A DNA stretch of 27,244 nt from CAYZMH01 sp964479445. GTDB taxonomy: Bacteria > Bacteroidota > Bacteroidia > Bacteroidales > GCA-2748055. Positions within the stretch are counted from its first letter, which is position 1, and every line of letters starts with the position of its first letter. Positions 6,765-14,856 of this stretch are shown here, in pieces. The position numbers and the translations under genes are program-made. The notes under the pieces are model-generated. The model saw only the letters and a list, made by a program, of their open reading frames with translations. It was not told where the DNA came from and ran no database searches. The DNA is taken from NCBI GenBank assembly GCA_964479445.1, contig CAYZMH010000046.1:1-27244 (forward strand), read 5' to 3'.

Positions 6765-8288
6765 ATGAACGACCATAAAAAGATCCGCACCGCTCTGATA
6801 TCTGTCTATCACAAGGAAAAACTTGATATAATCGCAGCAGGTTTGCACCGGGCAGGGGTCCGGATCCTCTCTACGGGCGGAACGAAAGAAGCGATCAGGG
6901 AACAACAAATTCCGGTAACAGCCGTCGAGGACCTCACCGGCTTTCCTTCCATACTGGGTGGACGGGTTAAAACATTACATCCGAACATATTTGGAGGAAT
7001 CCTTGCCCGACGGGATATGCAGGTTGATGTGGATCAATTGTCTGATTTTGAAATACCGGAAATTGACCTGGTGATTGTAGACCTCTACCCGTTTGCAGAC
7101 ACCCTCTCCTCCTCCACTTCAGAGCAGGAGATCATTGAAAAGATCGATATCGGGGGAATATCCCTGATCAGGGCTGCCGCAAAAAATTATAAGGACGTGC
7201 TTGTGATCGCCTCCCGTGACCAGTATGATGACCTGCTTACCATCATAGAGGAGCAAAATGCCGGTACCACCCTCGATGTAAGAAAACATTTCGCACGGGA
7301 AGCGTTCAATATCTCCTCCCACTACGACACCCTGATCTTTGGTTATTTCGATGAGGCTGAGAACAGTGCTTTTAAAGCCAGCCTGCCGGAAGGCAACGTC
7401 CTTCGATACGGCGAGAATCCGCACCAAAAAGGTTATTTTTTCGGCGATTTCCAACAAATGTTTGATCAGCTTCATGGTAAAGAGATCTCTTACAACAATT
7501 TACTGGATATTGATGCAGCAGTTGGTCTGATCAACGAGTTCGATGAGACCACCTTTGCCATACTCAAGCATAACAACGCCTGTGGTATTGCTTCCAGGAA
7601 GAACTTAAAAGAGGCATGGACCGATGCCCTGGCAGGAGATCCAATCTCTGCATTCGGGGGAATACTGATCACAAACCGGAGAATAGATGCAGAAACTGCC
7701 GCTGAGATGAATAAACTTTTCTTCGAAGTAGCCATTGCCCCCGATTACGAGGAGGAGGCCCTGGAGATACTCATGCAAAAAAAGAACCGCATCATCCTGG
7801 TGTTAAAAAACGGAACCCTTCAGAATCAATCATATCGCTCGGTCCTCAACGGCGCTATCGTACAGGACCGGGATGCAAAAACAGAATCAGCTGAAGAGCT
7901 CAGGACCGTAACCGATATCGCTCCCGAAAAGGTACAGATCGATGACCTGGTGTTTGCCAACAAGATCGTCAAGCACACCAAATCAAACGCCATCGTCCTG
8001 GCAAAAAACAGGCAGCTGTTGGCTTCGGGTGTCGGACAAACCTCCAGGGTGGATGCGCTGAAACAGGCCATCGAAAAGGCTGGTAGTTTTAAATTGGACC
8101 TGGCCCATGCCGTAATGGCATCCGATGCATTTTTCCCGTTTGCCGATAGCGTTGAAATTGCTCATAAAGCAGGAATAACCTCGGTTATTCAACCGGGCGG
8201 CTCGAAAAGGGACCAGGAATCAATAGATTATTGCAACGAGCATGGGCTCAGCATGATATTCACAGGGATCAGACATTTTAAACATTAA
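6765..8288 (+). CDS. purH: Bifunctional AICAR transformylase / IMP cyclohydrolase PurH
   Basis: PurH catalyses the last two steps of de novo IMP synthesis: formyl transfer from 10-formyl-THF to AICAR, then ring closure to IMP. The 507-residue protein has the N-terminal MGS-like cyclohydrolase domain (about 5-195) with STGGTKEAI (36-44), GGRVKTLHPNIFGGIL (65-80), DLYPF (106-110) and IDIGGISLIRAAAKN (127-141). The C-terminal transformylase domain contains RYGENPHQKGYF, NNLLDIDAA and KHNNACGIA with the catalytic Lys268-His269 pair. It heads a plus-strand operon, with mreB starting 11 bp after its stop. Placement ahead of the rod-shape genes is a recurrent Bacteroidetes arrangement and may link growth to nucleotide supply only by co-transcription. 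Confidence 0.96.
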   Translation: MNDHKKIRTALISVYHKEKLDIIAAGLHRAGVRILSTGGTKEAIREQQIPVTAVEDLTGFPSILGGRVKTLHPNIFGGILARRDMQVDVDQLSDFEIPEIDLVIVDLYPFADTLSSSTSEQEIIEKIDIGGISLIRAAAKNYKDVLVIASRDQYDDLLTIIEEQNAGTTLDVRKHFAREAFNISSHYDTLIFGYFDEAENSAFKASLPEGNVLRYGENPHQKGYFFGDFQQMFDQLHGKEISYNNLLDIDAAVGLINEFDETTFAILKHNNACGIASRKNLKEAWTDALAGDPISAFGGILITNRRIDAETAAEMNKLFFEVAIAPDYEEEALEILMQKKNRIILVLKNGTLQNQSYRSVLNGAIVQDRDAKTESAEELRTVTDIAPEKVQIDDLVFANKIVKHTKSNAIVLAKNRQLLASGVGQTSRVDALKQAIEKAGSFKLDLAHAVMASDAFFPFADSVEIAHKAGITSVIQPGGSKRDQESIDYCNEHGLSMIFTGIRHFKH

Positions 8289-8299
8289 AAGAAGCGGAC

Positions 8300-9319
8300 A
8301 TGGGGTTGTTTTCATTTCAACAGGAGTTGGCCATTGATCTGGGCACGGCTAACACCATCATCATTCACAATGACAAAGTGGTGGTGAACGAGCCCTCCAT
8401 TGTTGCAATCGATCAGCACAGTGGAAAACTCATTGCCATAGGAGAGAAGGCGCGGCAGATGCACGGAAAAACCCACGAAGACATCAAAACCATCCGGCCG
8501 TTGCGGGATGGCGTTATTGCTGATTTCCATGCGGCAGAACAGATGATCCGGGGTATGATCAAAATGATCAACACCAAACGCAAGATGTTTACACCCTCCC
8601 TGAAAATGGTGGTTTGCATACCCTCCGGAAGTACGGAGGTGGAAATTCGCGCCGTGCGGGATTCATCGGAACACGCCGGGGGAAGGGATGTCTATATGAT
8701 CTATGAACCCATGGCCGCAGCCATTGGCATCGGTCTGGACGTAGAGGCTCCCGACGGGGTGATGGTGGTGGATATTGGCGGAGGAACCACCGAGATCGCG
8801 GTAATTGCCCTGGGCGGAATCGTCTGTAACCAATCCATACGCATTGCCGGGGACGGATTCACTACAGACATTCAAAGCTACATGCGGCATCAACACAATA
8901 TAAAGATTGGTGAACGCACCGCAGAAGAGATCAAACATCATGTAGGCTCAGCCCTGCCCGAACTGGAAGATCCTCCACAGGATTTTTACGTACGGGGCCC
9001 GAACCTTATGACCGCCATGCCCATTGAGATTCCCATCTCCTACCAGGAGATTGCCCATTGCCTTGACAAATCCCTCTCCAAGGTGGAGACCGCTATCCTC
9101 TCCGTACTTGAGCAAACGCCACCGGAACTATACGCTGATATAGTATCCAGGGGTATCTACCTGGCAGGCGGAGGGGCTTTACTGCGCGGTTTGAGTAAAC
9201 GACTTGCCGACAAGATTTCCATCCCCTTCCATGTGGCAGAGGATCCCCTGCAGGCCGTAGCCCGGGGTACAGGAATTGCATTGAAGAACGTGGATAAATA
9301 CTCGTTCCTTATGAGATAG
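8300..9319 (+). CDS. mreB: Rod-shape actin homologue MreB
   Basis: MreB is a bacterial actin that polymerises along the inner face of the membrane and directs the elongasome. The 339 residues have normal length. The ATP-binding actin signatures are all present: the phosphate-1 loop DLGTANTIIIHND (13-25), the phosphate-2 loop VVDIGGGTTEIAVI, and the adenosine motif YLAGGGALLRGLSKRL near the C-terminus. The KTHEDIKTIRPLRDGVIADF stretch is the highly conserved MreB core. It is second in the purH operon, 11 bp after purH and 19 bp before mreC. Confidence 0.97.
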   Translation: MGLFSFQQELAIDLGTANTIIIHNDKVVVNEPSIVAIDQHSGKLIAIGEKARQMHGKTHEDIKTIRPLRDGVIADFHAAEQMIRGMIKMINTKRKMFTPSLKMVVCIPSGSTEVEIRAVRDSSEHAGGRDVYMIYEPMAAAIGIGLDVEAPDGVMVVDIGGGTTEIAVIALGGIVCNQSIRIAGDGFTTDIQSYMRHQHNIKIGERTAEEIKHHVGSALPELEDPPQDFYVRGPNLMTAMPIEIPISYQEIAHCLDKSLSKVETAILSVLEQTPPELYADIVSRGIYLAGGGALLRGLSKRLADKISIPFHVAEDPLQAVARGTGIALKNVDKYSFLMR

Positions 9320-9338
9320 AACGTGTTGAACCAATGGT

Positions 9339-10160
9339 ATGAAAAGTCTTCTCAGGCTGTTGCACAAATACTCATACGTCCTGGTCTTTATTCTACTGGA
9401 GACCCTGGCAGTGGTAATGCTCAGCTACCGGAACCACTACCAGCATTCAAAACTGCTTAACGCTGCACGGGAGATTACCGGGTTTCTTAATGAACAGGTC
9501 GATGGCACCCGAGAATACCTGAGCCTCAGGACAACCAATAAAGCACTGGTAAGACAGAATACCGCCCTGCGAAACCGGCTGGAGAAGGCGCAGCGGCAGG
9601 GTCCCCCTGAAGCTTACTATAACCCGGAAGTGGCCCGCAAATACCATTATTCCGCTGCACGGGTGGTCCACAGCACCGTATATAAACAATACAATTACCT
9701 GACCATCAACAGGGGAAGAAACCAGGGGGTAGAACGCGACATGGGAGTTATGAGCGATCGAGGGGTAGCGGGGATCGTCCTGGATGCATCGGCCAATTAT
9801 GCAACCGTGCTGCCGGTGATCAACCTGGATTTCCGGCTCAGCGCCAAGATCATGCGGGGTAACTATGCAGGGATCCTGCTCTGGAGCGGCGAATCCCCGA
9901 TATTTGCCACCATGAAGGAAATTCCGCATCACGCCGAATTCCAAAAAGGTGATACCATTGTAACCTCGGGGTATTCAGCCATCTTTCCCGAAGGGCTTCC
10001 CGTGGGGACCATCAGCAATTACTCCCTGGAGGAGGGGAATTTTTATGAGATCCGGGTATCCCTTTTTACCCGCTTCCAGCAACTGTTTTATGTAAATGTG
10101 ATCGACAATTTTCTGCAGGACGAACAACGCACACTTGAAAAAGAAAGTCAGCTCAGATGA
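9339..10160 (+). CDS. mreC: Rod shape-determining protein MreC
   Basis: MreC is a bitopic inner-membrane protein whose periplasmic part links MreB/MreD to PBP2 and activates it. The 273-residue protein has a single N-terminal membrane helix (about 11-30), a periplasmic coiled coil (about 50-90) and the two-beta-barrel core (about 105-260), including NRGRNQGVERDMGV and the later GDTIVTSGYSAIFPEGLPVG signature. Length is typical. Its stop overlaps the start of mreD by 4 bp (ATGA), indicating translational coupling within the elongasome operon. No clear Shine-Dalgarno sequence precedes the start. Confidence 0.95.
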   Translation: MKSLLRLLHKYSYVLVFILLETLAVVMLSYRNHYQHSKLLNAAREITGFLNEQVDGTREYLSLRTTNKALVRQNTALRNRLEKAQRQGPPEAYYNPEVARKYHYSAARVVHSTVYKQYNYLTINRGRNQGVERDMGVMSDRGVAGIVLDASANYATVLPVINLDFRLSAKIMRGNYAGILLWSGESPIFATMKEIPHHAEFQKGDTIVTSGYSAIFPEGLPVGTISNYSLEEGNFYEIRVSLFTRFQQLFYVNVIDNFLQDEQRTLEKESQLR

Positions 10161-10663
10161 TCCAGATCATAGCCCGAAATATCGTCCGCTTCCTCTTTGT
10201 CATCCTGGTACAGGTGCTGGTCCTTGATAACATCCACCTGGGAGGGTACCTGAATCCCTATTTCTATGTCCTCTTTATCATCCTGATGCCCTTCGAAACA
10301 CCCCGCTGGATCATCCTGTTAACCGGATTCCTGCTTGGCTTTTCCATTGACATATTTAACCATACCCTGGGAATGCACACCGCTGCCACGGTATTCATGG
10401 CCTTTGTCAGACCCTGGATACTCTCTGTACTGGCTCCCAGGGACGGTTATGAACCCGATACCTTCCCGCGGATTCATTACTATGGATTTGGCTGGTTCAT
10501 GCGCTATACCCTGGTCATCGTACTGGCCCATCACCTGGTGCTTTTTTATGTGGAAGTTTTTAACTTCCAGCATTTTTTTAATACCTTTCTGCGCGTGTTA
10601 CTGAGCACCGTTTTCACTGCATTTACAGTTGTTTTAAGCCAGTATTTTATTTTCAGAAAATAG
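10157..10663 (+). CDS. mreD: Rod shape-determining protein MreD
   Basis: A small, very hydrophobic inner-membrane protein of 168 residues with about five predicted helices and no soluble domain, the usual MreD profile. Sequence identity in this family is low, so the call rests on topology, size and its place directly between mreC (4-bp overlap) and the PBP2 gene (starting on the next base after the mreD stop). LGGYLNPYFYVLFIILMPFE near the N-terminus matches the pattern common in Bacteroidetes MreD. It acts with MreC in the elongation complex. Confidence 0.9.
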   Translation: MIQIIARNIVRFLFVILVQVLVLDNIHLGGYLNPYFYVLFIILMPFETPRWIILLTGFLLGFSIDIFNHTLGMHTAATVFMAFVRPWILSVLAPRDGYEPDTFPRIHYYGFGWFMRYTLVIVLAHHLVLFYVEVFNFQHFFNTFLRVLLSTVFTAFTVVLSQYFIFRK

Positions 10664-12484
10664 ATGAACCAGTTCGCGGAACGTCGATACGTGTTTATTG
10701 TGGTGGTAATGCTGGTGGGGATCGTATTTTTAGTCCGGCTGTTCCAGCTCCAGGTATTGGATTCCTCCTATAAAGTCTCTGCGGAAAACAACTCCCAGAG
10801 CCACGTGGTGGTCTATCCGGCACGCGGGCTCATCTATGACCGGAACGGAGAGTTGCTGGTATCCAACCAGGCTGCCTATGATATCATGGTAGTGCCCAAC
10901 ATGGTTAATGATCCCGATACCTCGGAGTTCTGCCGGATCCTGGAGATCACACCGGAAGATTTTACACAGCGTATACAAAAAGCCCGCGAATACTCAACCC
11001 GCGTGGCTTCGATCTTCATGAAACAGGTCCGGCTGGAAAAAGCTTCCGTATTACAGGAAAAGATGTACCAGTTTCCGGGTTTCTATCTCCAGTCAAGAAC
11101 CCTGCGCACTTACTCACCTCCCATCGCCTCCCATGTCCTCGGATACGTCGGCGAAGTGGATAAAAAGATCCTTGAAGATAACGACTACTACCAGATGGGA
11201 GACTATATTGGCGTTATCGGGATCGAAAAATCCTATGAAGAGGTGCTCCGCGGTAAGAAAGGACTGAAGATCTATCTGAAAGATGCCCACAACCGGATTA
11301 TCGGCTCCTATGAAGAGGGCAAATACGACATCCCGGTCGAAGTGGGTAAAAACATCATGATCACCCTGGATGCCGACCTTCAGGCATACGGGGAAAAACT
11401 GATGGAACCTTTCGTGGGAAGCATTGTAGCCATCGAACCGGAATCAGGGGAGATCCTCTCCCTGGTAAGCTCTCCATCCTTCCCCCCCGATGCGCTGGTG
11501 GGAAGGGACCTCGGTAACAGCATCGCCCGCCTCTCAGCCGACACCCTTAATCCGCTCTTTAACCGGGCACTCATGGCACAATATCCCCCCGGATCCACCT
11601 TCAAAACCATCAATGGCCTGATCGGACTCCAGGAAGAGGTCATCAACCCATCCACCATGTTCGGCTGCAGCTTCGGGTACCACTACCGGAATATCCACGT
11701 GGGCTGCCATACACACGACACACCCCTGGACCTGAGGCGAGGGGTCCAGAACTCCTGCAACTCCTATTTCTGTAACGTCTTTCGGCAGATCATGGAAGAT
11801 CCCGAATACGAAAACAGCGAAGCGGCATTTAACAGCTGGAGGAATCATGTCACCTCCTTTGGATTTGGCAGTAAACTGGGAACCGACTTTACCAATGAAC
11901 TGGCCGGCAATGTTCCCACTTCCGATTATTACGACAGTTATTACCGGTCGGGGCACTGGAACTTCCTGACCATCATTTCCCTGGCTATCGGACAGGGAGA
12001 ATTGCTGATCACCCCCATGCAGATGGCCAACATGACCGCCGCCATCGCCAATAAGGGCCATTATTACATTCCCCATGTGATCAAGGAGATCGAGGGCAGG
12101 GACATGATCGACTTTACCTATATCGAACCGCACCAGACCACCATCGACTCCTCCCATTTCGATCCCATTATCGACGGCATGGAACTGGCTGTCAACGGCG
12201 GGGAAGGCTCTACAGCACGCATCGCCCGCATGCGGGATATCACCATCTGCGGAAAAACAGGAACCGCCGAGAACCCTCATGGAGAAGACCACTCCATCTT
12301 TATCGCATTTGCACCCAAAGAGGACCCAAAAATAGCCCTGGCCGTATACGTGGAAAACCAGGGGTTCGGATCCACCTGGGCTGCACCCATCGCCAGCCTC
12401 ATGATCGAACAGTATCTGACCGGTGAAGTGAATCGCCGCTGGCTGGAACAATATGTTTTGAAAGGAAACACTGATAAGGAGTAA
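10664..12484 (+). CDS. mrdA: Penicillin-binding protein 2 (elongasome transpeptidase)
   Basis: A monofunctional class B PBP that cross-links peptidoglycan during lateral wall growth, in partnership with RodA. The 606-residue protein has one N-terminal anchor helix (about 8-30), a PBP dimerisation/pedestal domain (about 50-215, starting YPARGLIYDRNGELLV) and a transpeptidase domain (about 245-585). The three catalytic motifs are intact: STFK with Ser311 and Lys314, SCN at 364-366, and KTG at 531-533. The gene begins immediately after mreD, and its last codons contain the ribosome binding site for rodA. It is a beta-lactam target. Confidence 0.96.
   Translation: MNQFAERRYVFIVVVMLVGIVFLVRLFQLQVLDSSYKVSAENNSQSHVVVYPARGLIYDRNGELLVSNQAAYDIMVVPNMVNDPDTSEFCRILEITPEDFTQRIQKAREYSTRVASIFMKQVRLEKASVLQEKMYQFPGFYLQSRTLRTYSPPIASHVLGYVGEVDKKILEDNDYYQMGDYIGVIGIEKSYEEVLRGKKGLKIYLKDAHNRIIGSYEEGKYDIPVEVGKNIMITLDADLQAYGEKLMEPFVGSIVAIEPESGEILSLVSSPSFPPDALVGRDLGNSIARLSADTLNPLFNRALMAQYPPGSTFKTINGLIGLQEEVINPSTMFGCSFGYHYRNIHVGCHTHDTPLDLRRGVQNSCNSYFCNVFRQIMEDPEYENSEAAFNSWRNHVTSFGFGSKLGTDFTNELAGNVPTSDYYDSYYRSGHWNFLTIISLAIGQGELLITPMQMANMTAAIANKGHYYIPHVIKEIEGRDMIDFTYIEPHQTTIDSSHFDPIIDGMELAVNGGEGSTARIARMRDITICGKTGTAENPHGEDHSIFIAFAPKEDPKIALAVYVENQGFGSTWAAPIASLMIEQYLTGEVNRRWLEQYVLKGNTDKE
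12476..12481 (+). promoter_or_regulatory. Ribosome binding site for rodA inside the mrdA 3' end
   Basis: AAGGAG lies in the last codons of mrdA, six bases before the GTG at 12488. It supports GTG as the rodA start and indicates translational coupling of the two partner enzymes. Confidence 0.65.
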
Positions 12485-12487
12485 ACC

Positions 12488-13912
12488 GTGGTACGAAGAA
12501 ACAATCTGTATGCAAACCTCGACTGGCTCACCATCTTTATCTGGGGGCTGCTGATAATCTTCGGATGGATGAACATCTATTCGGCCAACCTGGCAGCCGG
12601 GGACGGTACCGTCCTGGATTTTTCACAGCGTTACGGGAAACAACTGCTCTGGATCCTGGCCACCCTTGTACTTATTGCCATCATCTTCATCCTCGACTCC
12701 AAGTTTTTCTCCTTTTTTGCCTATCCGCTCTATATCGCGATGATCATAAGCCTGATTCTGGTGCTGCTACTGGGCAGGGAAGTGCACGGCGCAAAAAGCT
12801 GGTTTGCCATCGGGAGCTTCCAGTTTCAGCCTTCCGAATTCGCCAAGCCGATCACCGCCCTGGCCCTGGCCCGGCTGCTCTCCACCCACGGATTTGTCCT
12901 TAAAGGCTGGAAATCAACCCTGCGTGCCGGCCTGATCATCTTTAGTCCGGCCCTGCTGATCCTGCTCCAACCCGATGCAGGATCCGCCATGGTCTATTTC
13001 GCTTTCCTGTTTGTCCTCTTCCGCGAAGGATTTTCCCGCAATACCATGATCCTGCTGTTCACACTGGCCCTGCTTTTTATAGCAACGCTCCTGGTCGAGC
13101 AGGCCTACATCATTATAACCATCACAGCTGTGTCATTGATCCTTATACGGTTTATAACCGGAACAGGCCGTATACCACTTATCCTGCTCCTGGTTTTTGG
13201 CACACTCACAGGGGGACTCTACCTGGTCAATCGCTATACGGATGCCTCCTTCTCCCTTTTGCACAGTACCCTGGCCGCTTTCCTTGTAACCACTGTCATT
13301 ACCATTGTCATGGCCATCAGGGCCCGCATACCGGCCTTTTACAAGGTGATTGTCGGGATGGTGGTAGCAACCGTTTTTACCGTTTTGGTGGATTATGCAA
13401 TGAATAATCTCCTGAAAGAACACCAGCAACAACGGATCTACGTAACTTTAGGAATAGAAGACGACCTGCAGGGGGTGGGCTACAATGTAAACCAATCGAA
13501 AATTGCCATCGGTTCAGGGGGCTTCTCGGGCAAGGGATTCCTCCAGGGTACCCAGACCAAACTGCACTTTGTACCCGAACAGAGTACCGATTTCATTTTC
13601 TGTACCGTGGGTGAAGAGTGGGGTTTTCTCGGAACGGCGATCATTGTGTTGCTCTACGTGGGACTGTTGATCCGCCTGATCATCCTCTCAGAAAGGCAGC
13701 GGTCGGTATTCAGCCGGGTGGTGGGGTACGGACTCATTTCCGTCATTTTTGTGCATTTTACCGTGAATATCGGGATGACAATCGGACTCCTGCCTGTTAT
13801 CGGGATTCCCCTCCCCTTTTTTAGTTACGGCGGCTCCTCCCTGTGGGCTTTTACCATGTTTCTCTTTATATTCCTGAAACTCGACTCCAACCGGATGGAA
13901 CTGCTCCGCTGA
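12488..13912 (+). CDS. rodA: SEDS peptidoglycan glycosyltransferase RodA
   Basis: RodA polymerises lipid II into glycan strands for cell elongation and pairs with PBP2, encoded just upstream. The polytopic 474-residue protein carries SEDS signatures: GAKSWFAIGSFQFQPSEFAK (101-120), LLQPDAGSAMVYF (159-171), HFVPEQSTDFIFCTVGEEWG (360-379) and GIPLPFFSYGGSS (439-451). The start is GTG, chosen because of the AAGGAG site at 12476-12481 and the 3-bp gap to mrdA. It is longer than the typical 370-420-residue RodA: the central region (about 205-305) holds additional hydrophobic segments between the QPDAG and VPEQ motifs, which I believe recurs in Bacteroidetes. It is the last gene of the operon and is followed by a large dyad. 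Confidence 0.95.
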   Translation: MVRRNNLYANLDWLTIFIWGLLIIFGWMNIYSANLAAGDGTVLDFSQRYGKQLLWILATLVLIAIIFILDSKFFSFFAYPLYIAMIISLILVLLLGREVHGAKSWFAIGSFQFQPSEFAKPITALALARLLSTHGFVLKGWKSTLRAGLIIFSPALLILLQPDAGSAMVYFAFLFVLFREGFSRNTMILLFTLALLFIATLLVEQAYIIITITAVSLILIRFITGTGRIPLILLLVFGTLTGGLYLVNRYTDASFSLLHSTLAAFLVTTVITIVMAIRARIPAFYKVIVGMVVATVFTVLVDYAMNNLLKEHQQQRIYVTLGIEDDLQGVGYNVNQSKIAIGSGGFSGKGFLQGTQTKLHFVPEQSTDFIFCTVGEEWGFLGTAIIVLLYVGLLIRLIILSERQRSVFSRVVGYGLISVIFVHFTVNIGMTIGLLPVIGIPLPFFSYGGSSLWAFTMFLFIFLKLDSNRMELLR

Positions 13913-13919
13913 TCCCCGG

Positions 13920-13968
13920 AGCCAGGAAAACCCGATCATCCCCGGTTCCGGGTAACCGGATCCTGGCT
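13920..13968. terminator. Nested dyad between convergent rodA and acpH (terminator-like)
   Basis: AGCCAGGA (13920-13927) pairs perfectly with TCCTGGCT (13961-13968), and inside this CCGGTT (13942-13947) pairs with AACCGG (13954-13959). The structure starts 8 bp after the rodA stop and reaches into the acpH stop codon. Neither strand has a following U run, so it is not a canonical intrinsic terminator; it may block read-through or stabilise both 3' ends. Confidence 0.4.
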
Positions 13969-14584
13969 AACACTCCTCCAGCCGGTTCATCTGTGCACGG
14001 ATATCAATCTTGTACTTCTCCTCCAGGAAGGAGATGATCTGGGGAAAAAACTCCCTGAAGTCCTCGGTAAAGGCATCGTACCGCTCCCGCAACACCTCGA
14101 TGGCATAGGCGGTATGATCGGGCAGACTCGTATTGGCCGACATCCGGTCGAGGACCAGGGCAATTCCATCCACCGTCTGGTAGGCCAGCATCCAGTTGTT
14201 TTCCAGGAAAGTGGGAAACCATACCTTGATCCCTATGGGCAATACCTTGTAGTTCCGCTTTAAAATCCCGTACGTGTTATCAACAAACTGCTCCAATGGG
14301 ATATTGCAGTAATCCTTCCACAGACTGGCCAGGAAATGATCATAAAGGATATCAATTATAATCCCTGCATACTTGTGGTATTTTTCCACCAGACGGCGGC
14401 GGCTTCGCCGCGTAATGGGATGGCTGTCGGTGAAATGATCGATATCGCGGTGAATGAGAATTCCTTTCCTCACCTGCTCGGGCAGATGGAGGTAATTGCG
14501 GCCCTTTACATAATCACCCATGAAATTCCCGACGATGATCTCATCGTTACAACCTGACAGATATGTATGGGCAAGAAAATTCAT
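13967..14584 (-). CDS. acpH: Acyl carrier protein phosphodiesterase (AcpH/DUF479 family)
   Basis: The family removes the 4'-phosphopantetheine arm from holo-ACP; it is a metal-dependent, HD-like hydrolase. The 205-residue protein has the expected size. Recognisable segments are MNFLAHTYLSG at the N-terminus, IIVGNFMGDYVKGR (16-29, with Asp24), GILIHRDIDHFTDSHP (41-56, a His/Asp cluster) and GIIIDILYDHFLA. It converges with rodA, and its stop codon overlaps a dyad. No ACP or fatty-acid gene is adjacent. Biochemistry is established mainly in gammaproteobacteria, so the activity here is inferred from family membership. Confidence 0.85.
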   Translation of the reverse strand: MNFLAHTYLSGCNDEIIVGNFMGDYVKGRNYLHLPEQVRKGILIHRDIDHFTDSHPITRRSRRRLVEKYHKYAGIIIDILYDHFLASLWKDYCNIPLEQFVDNTYGILKRNYKVLPIGIKVWFPTFLENNWMLAYQTVDGIALVLDRMSANTSLPDHTAYAIEVLRERYDAFTEDFREFFPQIISFLEEKYKIDIRAQMNRLEEC

Positions 14585-14814
14585 TCTACTTCACGCGGAA
14601 ATCATGCAACCTTTGAGTTAATGAATGCAAAAAAGGTAGTTATTTCGTTCCGATTTTACACATTCAGGGATTGCGGATCCCGAAAAAAATTGTTACCAAA
14701 TGTAATAAAGATTCTGGAAAACTCCTGCAATTTGCTGAAATATTGCGCATTAAGCACTATCTGTCTGGGAATGTTTTATGTAACATGTTCAGGATACCCA
14801 ACCCCTTAATCCAT

Positions 14815-14822
14815 TAAATTTG
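14815..14822 (+). promoter_or_regulatory. -7 promoter box of the cDPG synthetase-like gene
   Basis: TAAATTTG matches the Bacteroidetes -7 consensus exactly, 34 bp before the ATG at 14857. A palindrome AACATGTT lies about 25-32 bp upstream (14782-14789), near where the -33 box would be; no clear TTTG is present. The rest of the 272-bp gap from 14585 is AT-rich with no convincing gene; an 80-codon frame there starts inside acpH on the opposite strand and looks spurious. Confidence 0.6.
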
Positions 14823-14856
14823 TGCGTCAGATTATCCAAACAAAAAAAAACAGAAT

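Noticed and set aside
11534..12451. 305-codon open frame antisense to the PBP2 gene
   Set aside because: It lies wholly inside mrdA, whose product has all catalytic motifs. The antisense translation is His/Gly/Val-rich with no recognisable domain, a by-product of codon bias.
14567..14809. 80-codon plus-strand frame between acpH and the cDPG synthetase-like gene
   Set aside because: It starts inside acpH on the opposite strand, has no ribosome binding site and its composition is unlike the neighbouring genes. The promoter box for the next gene lies just after it.
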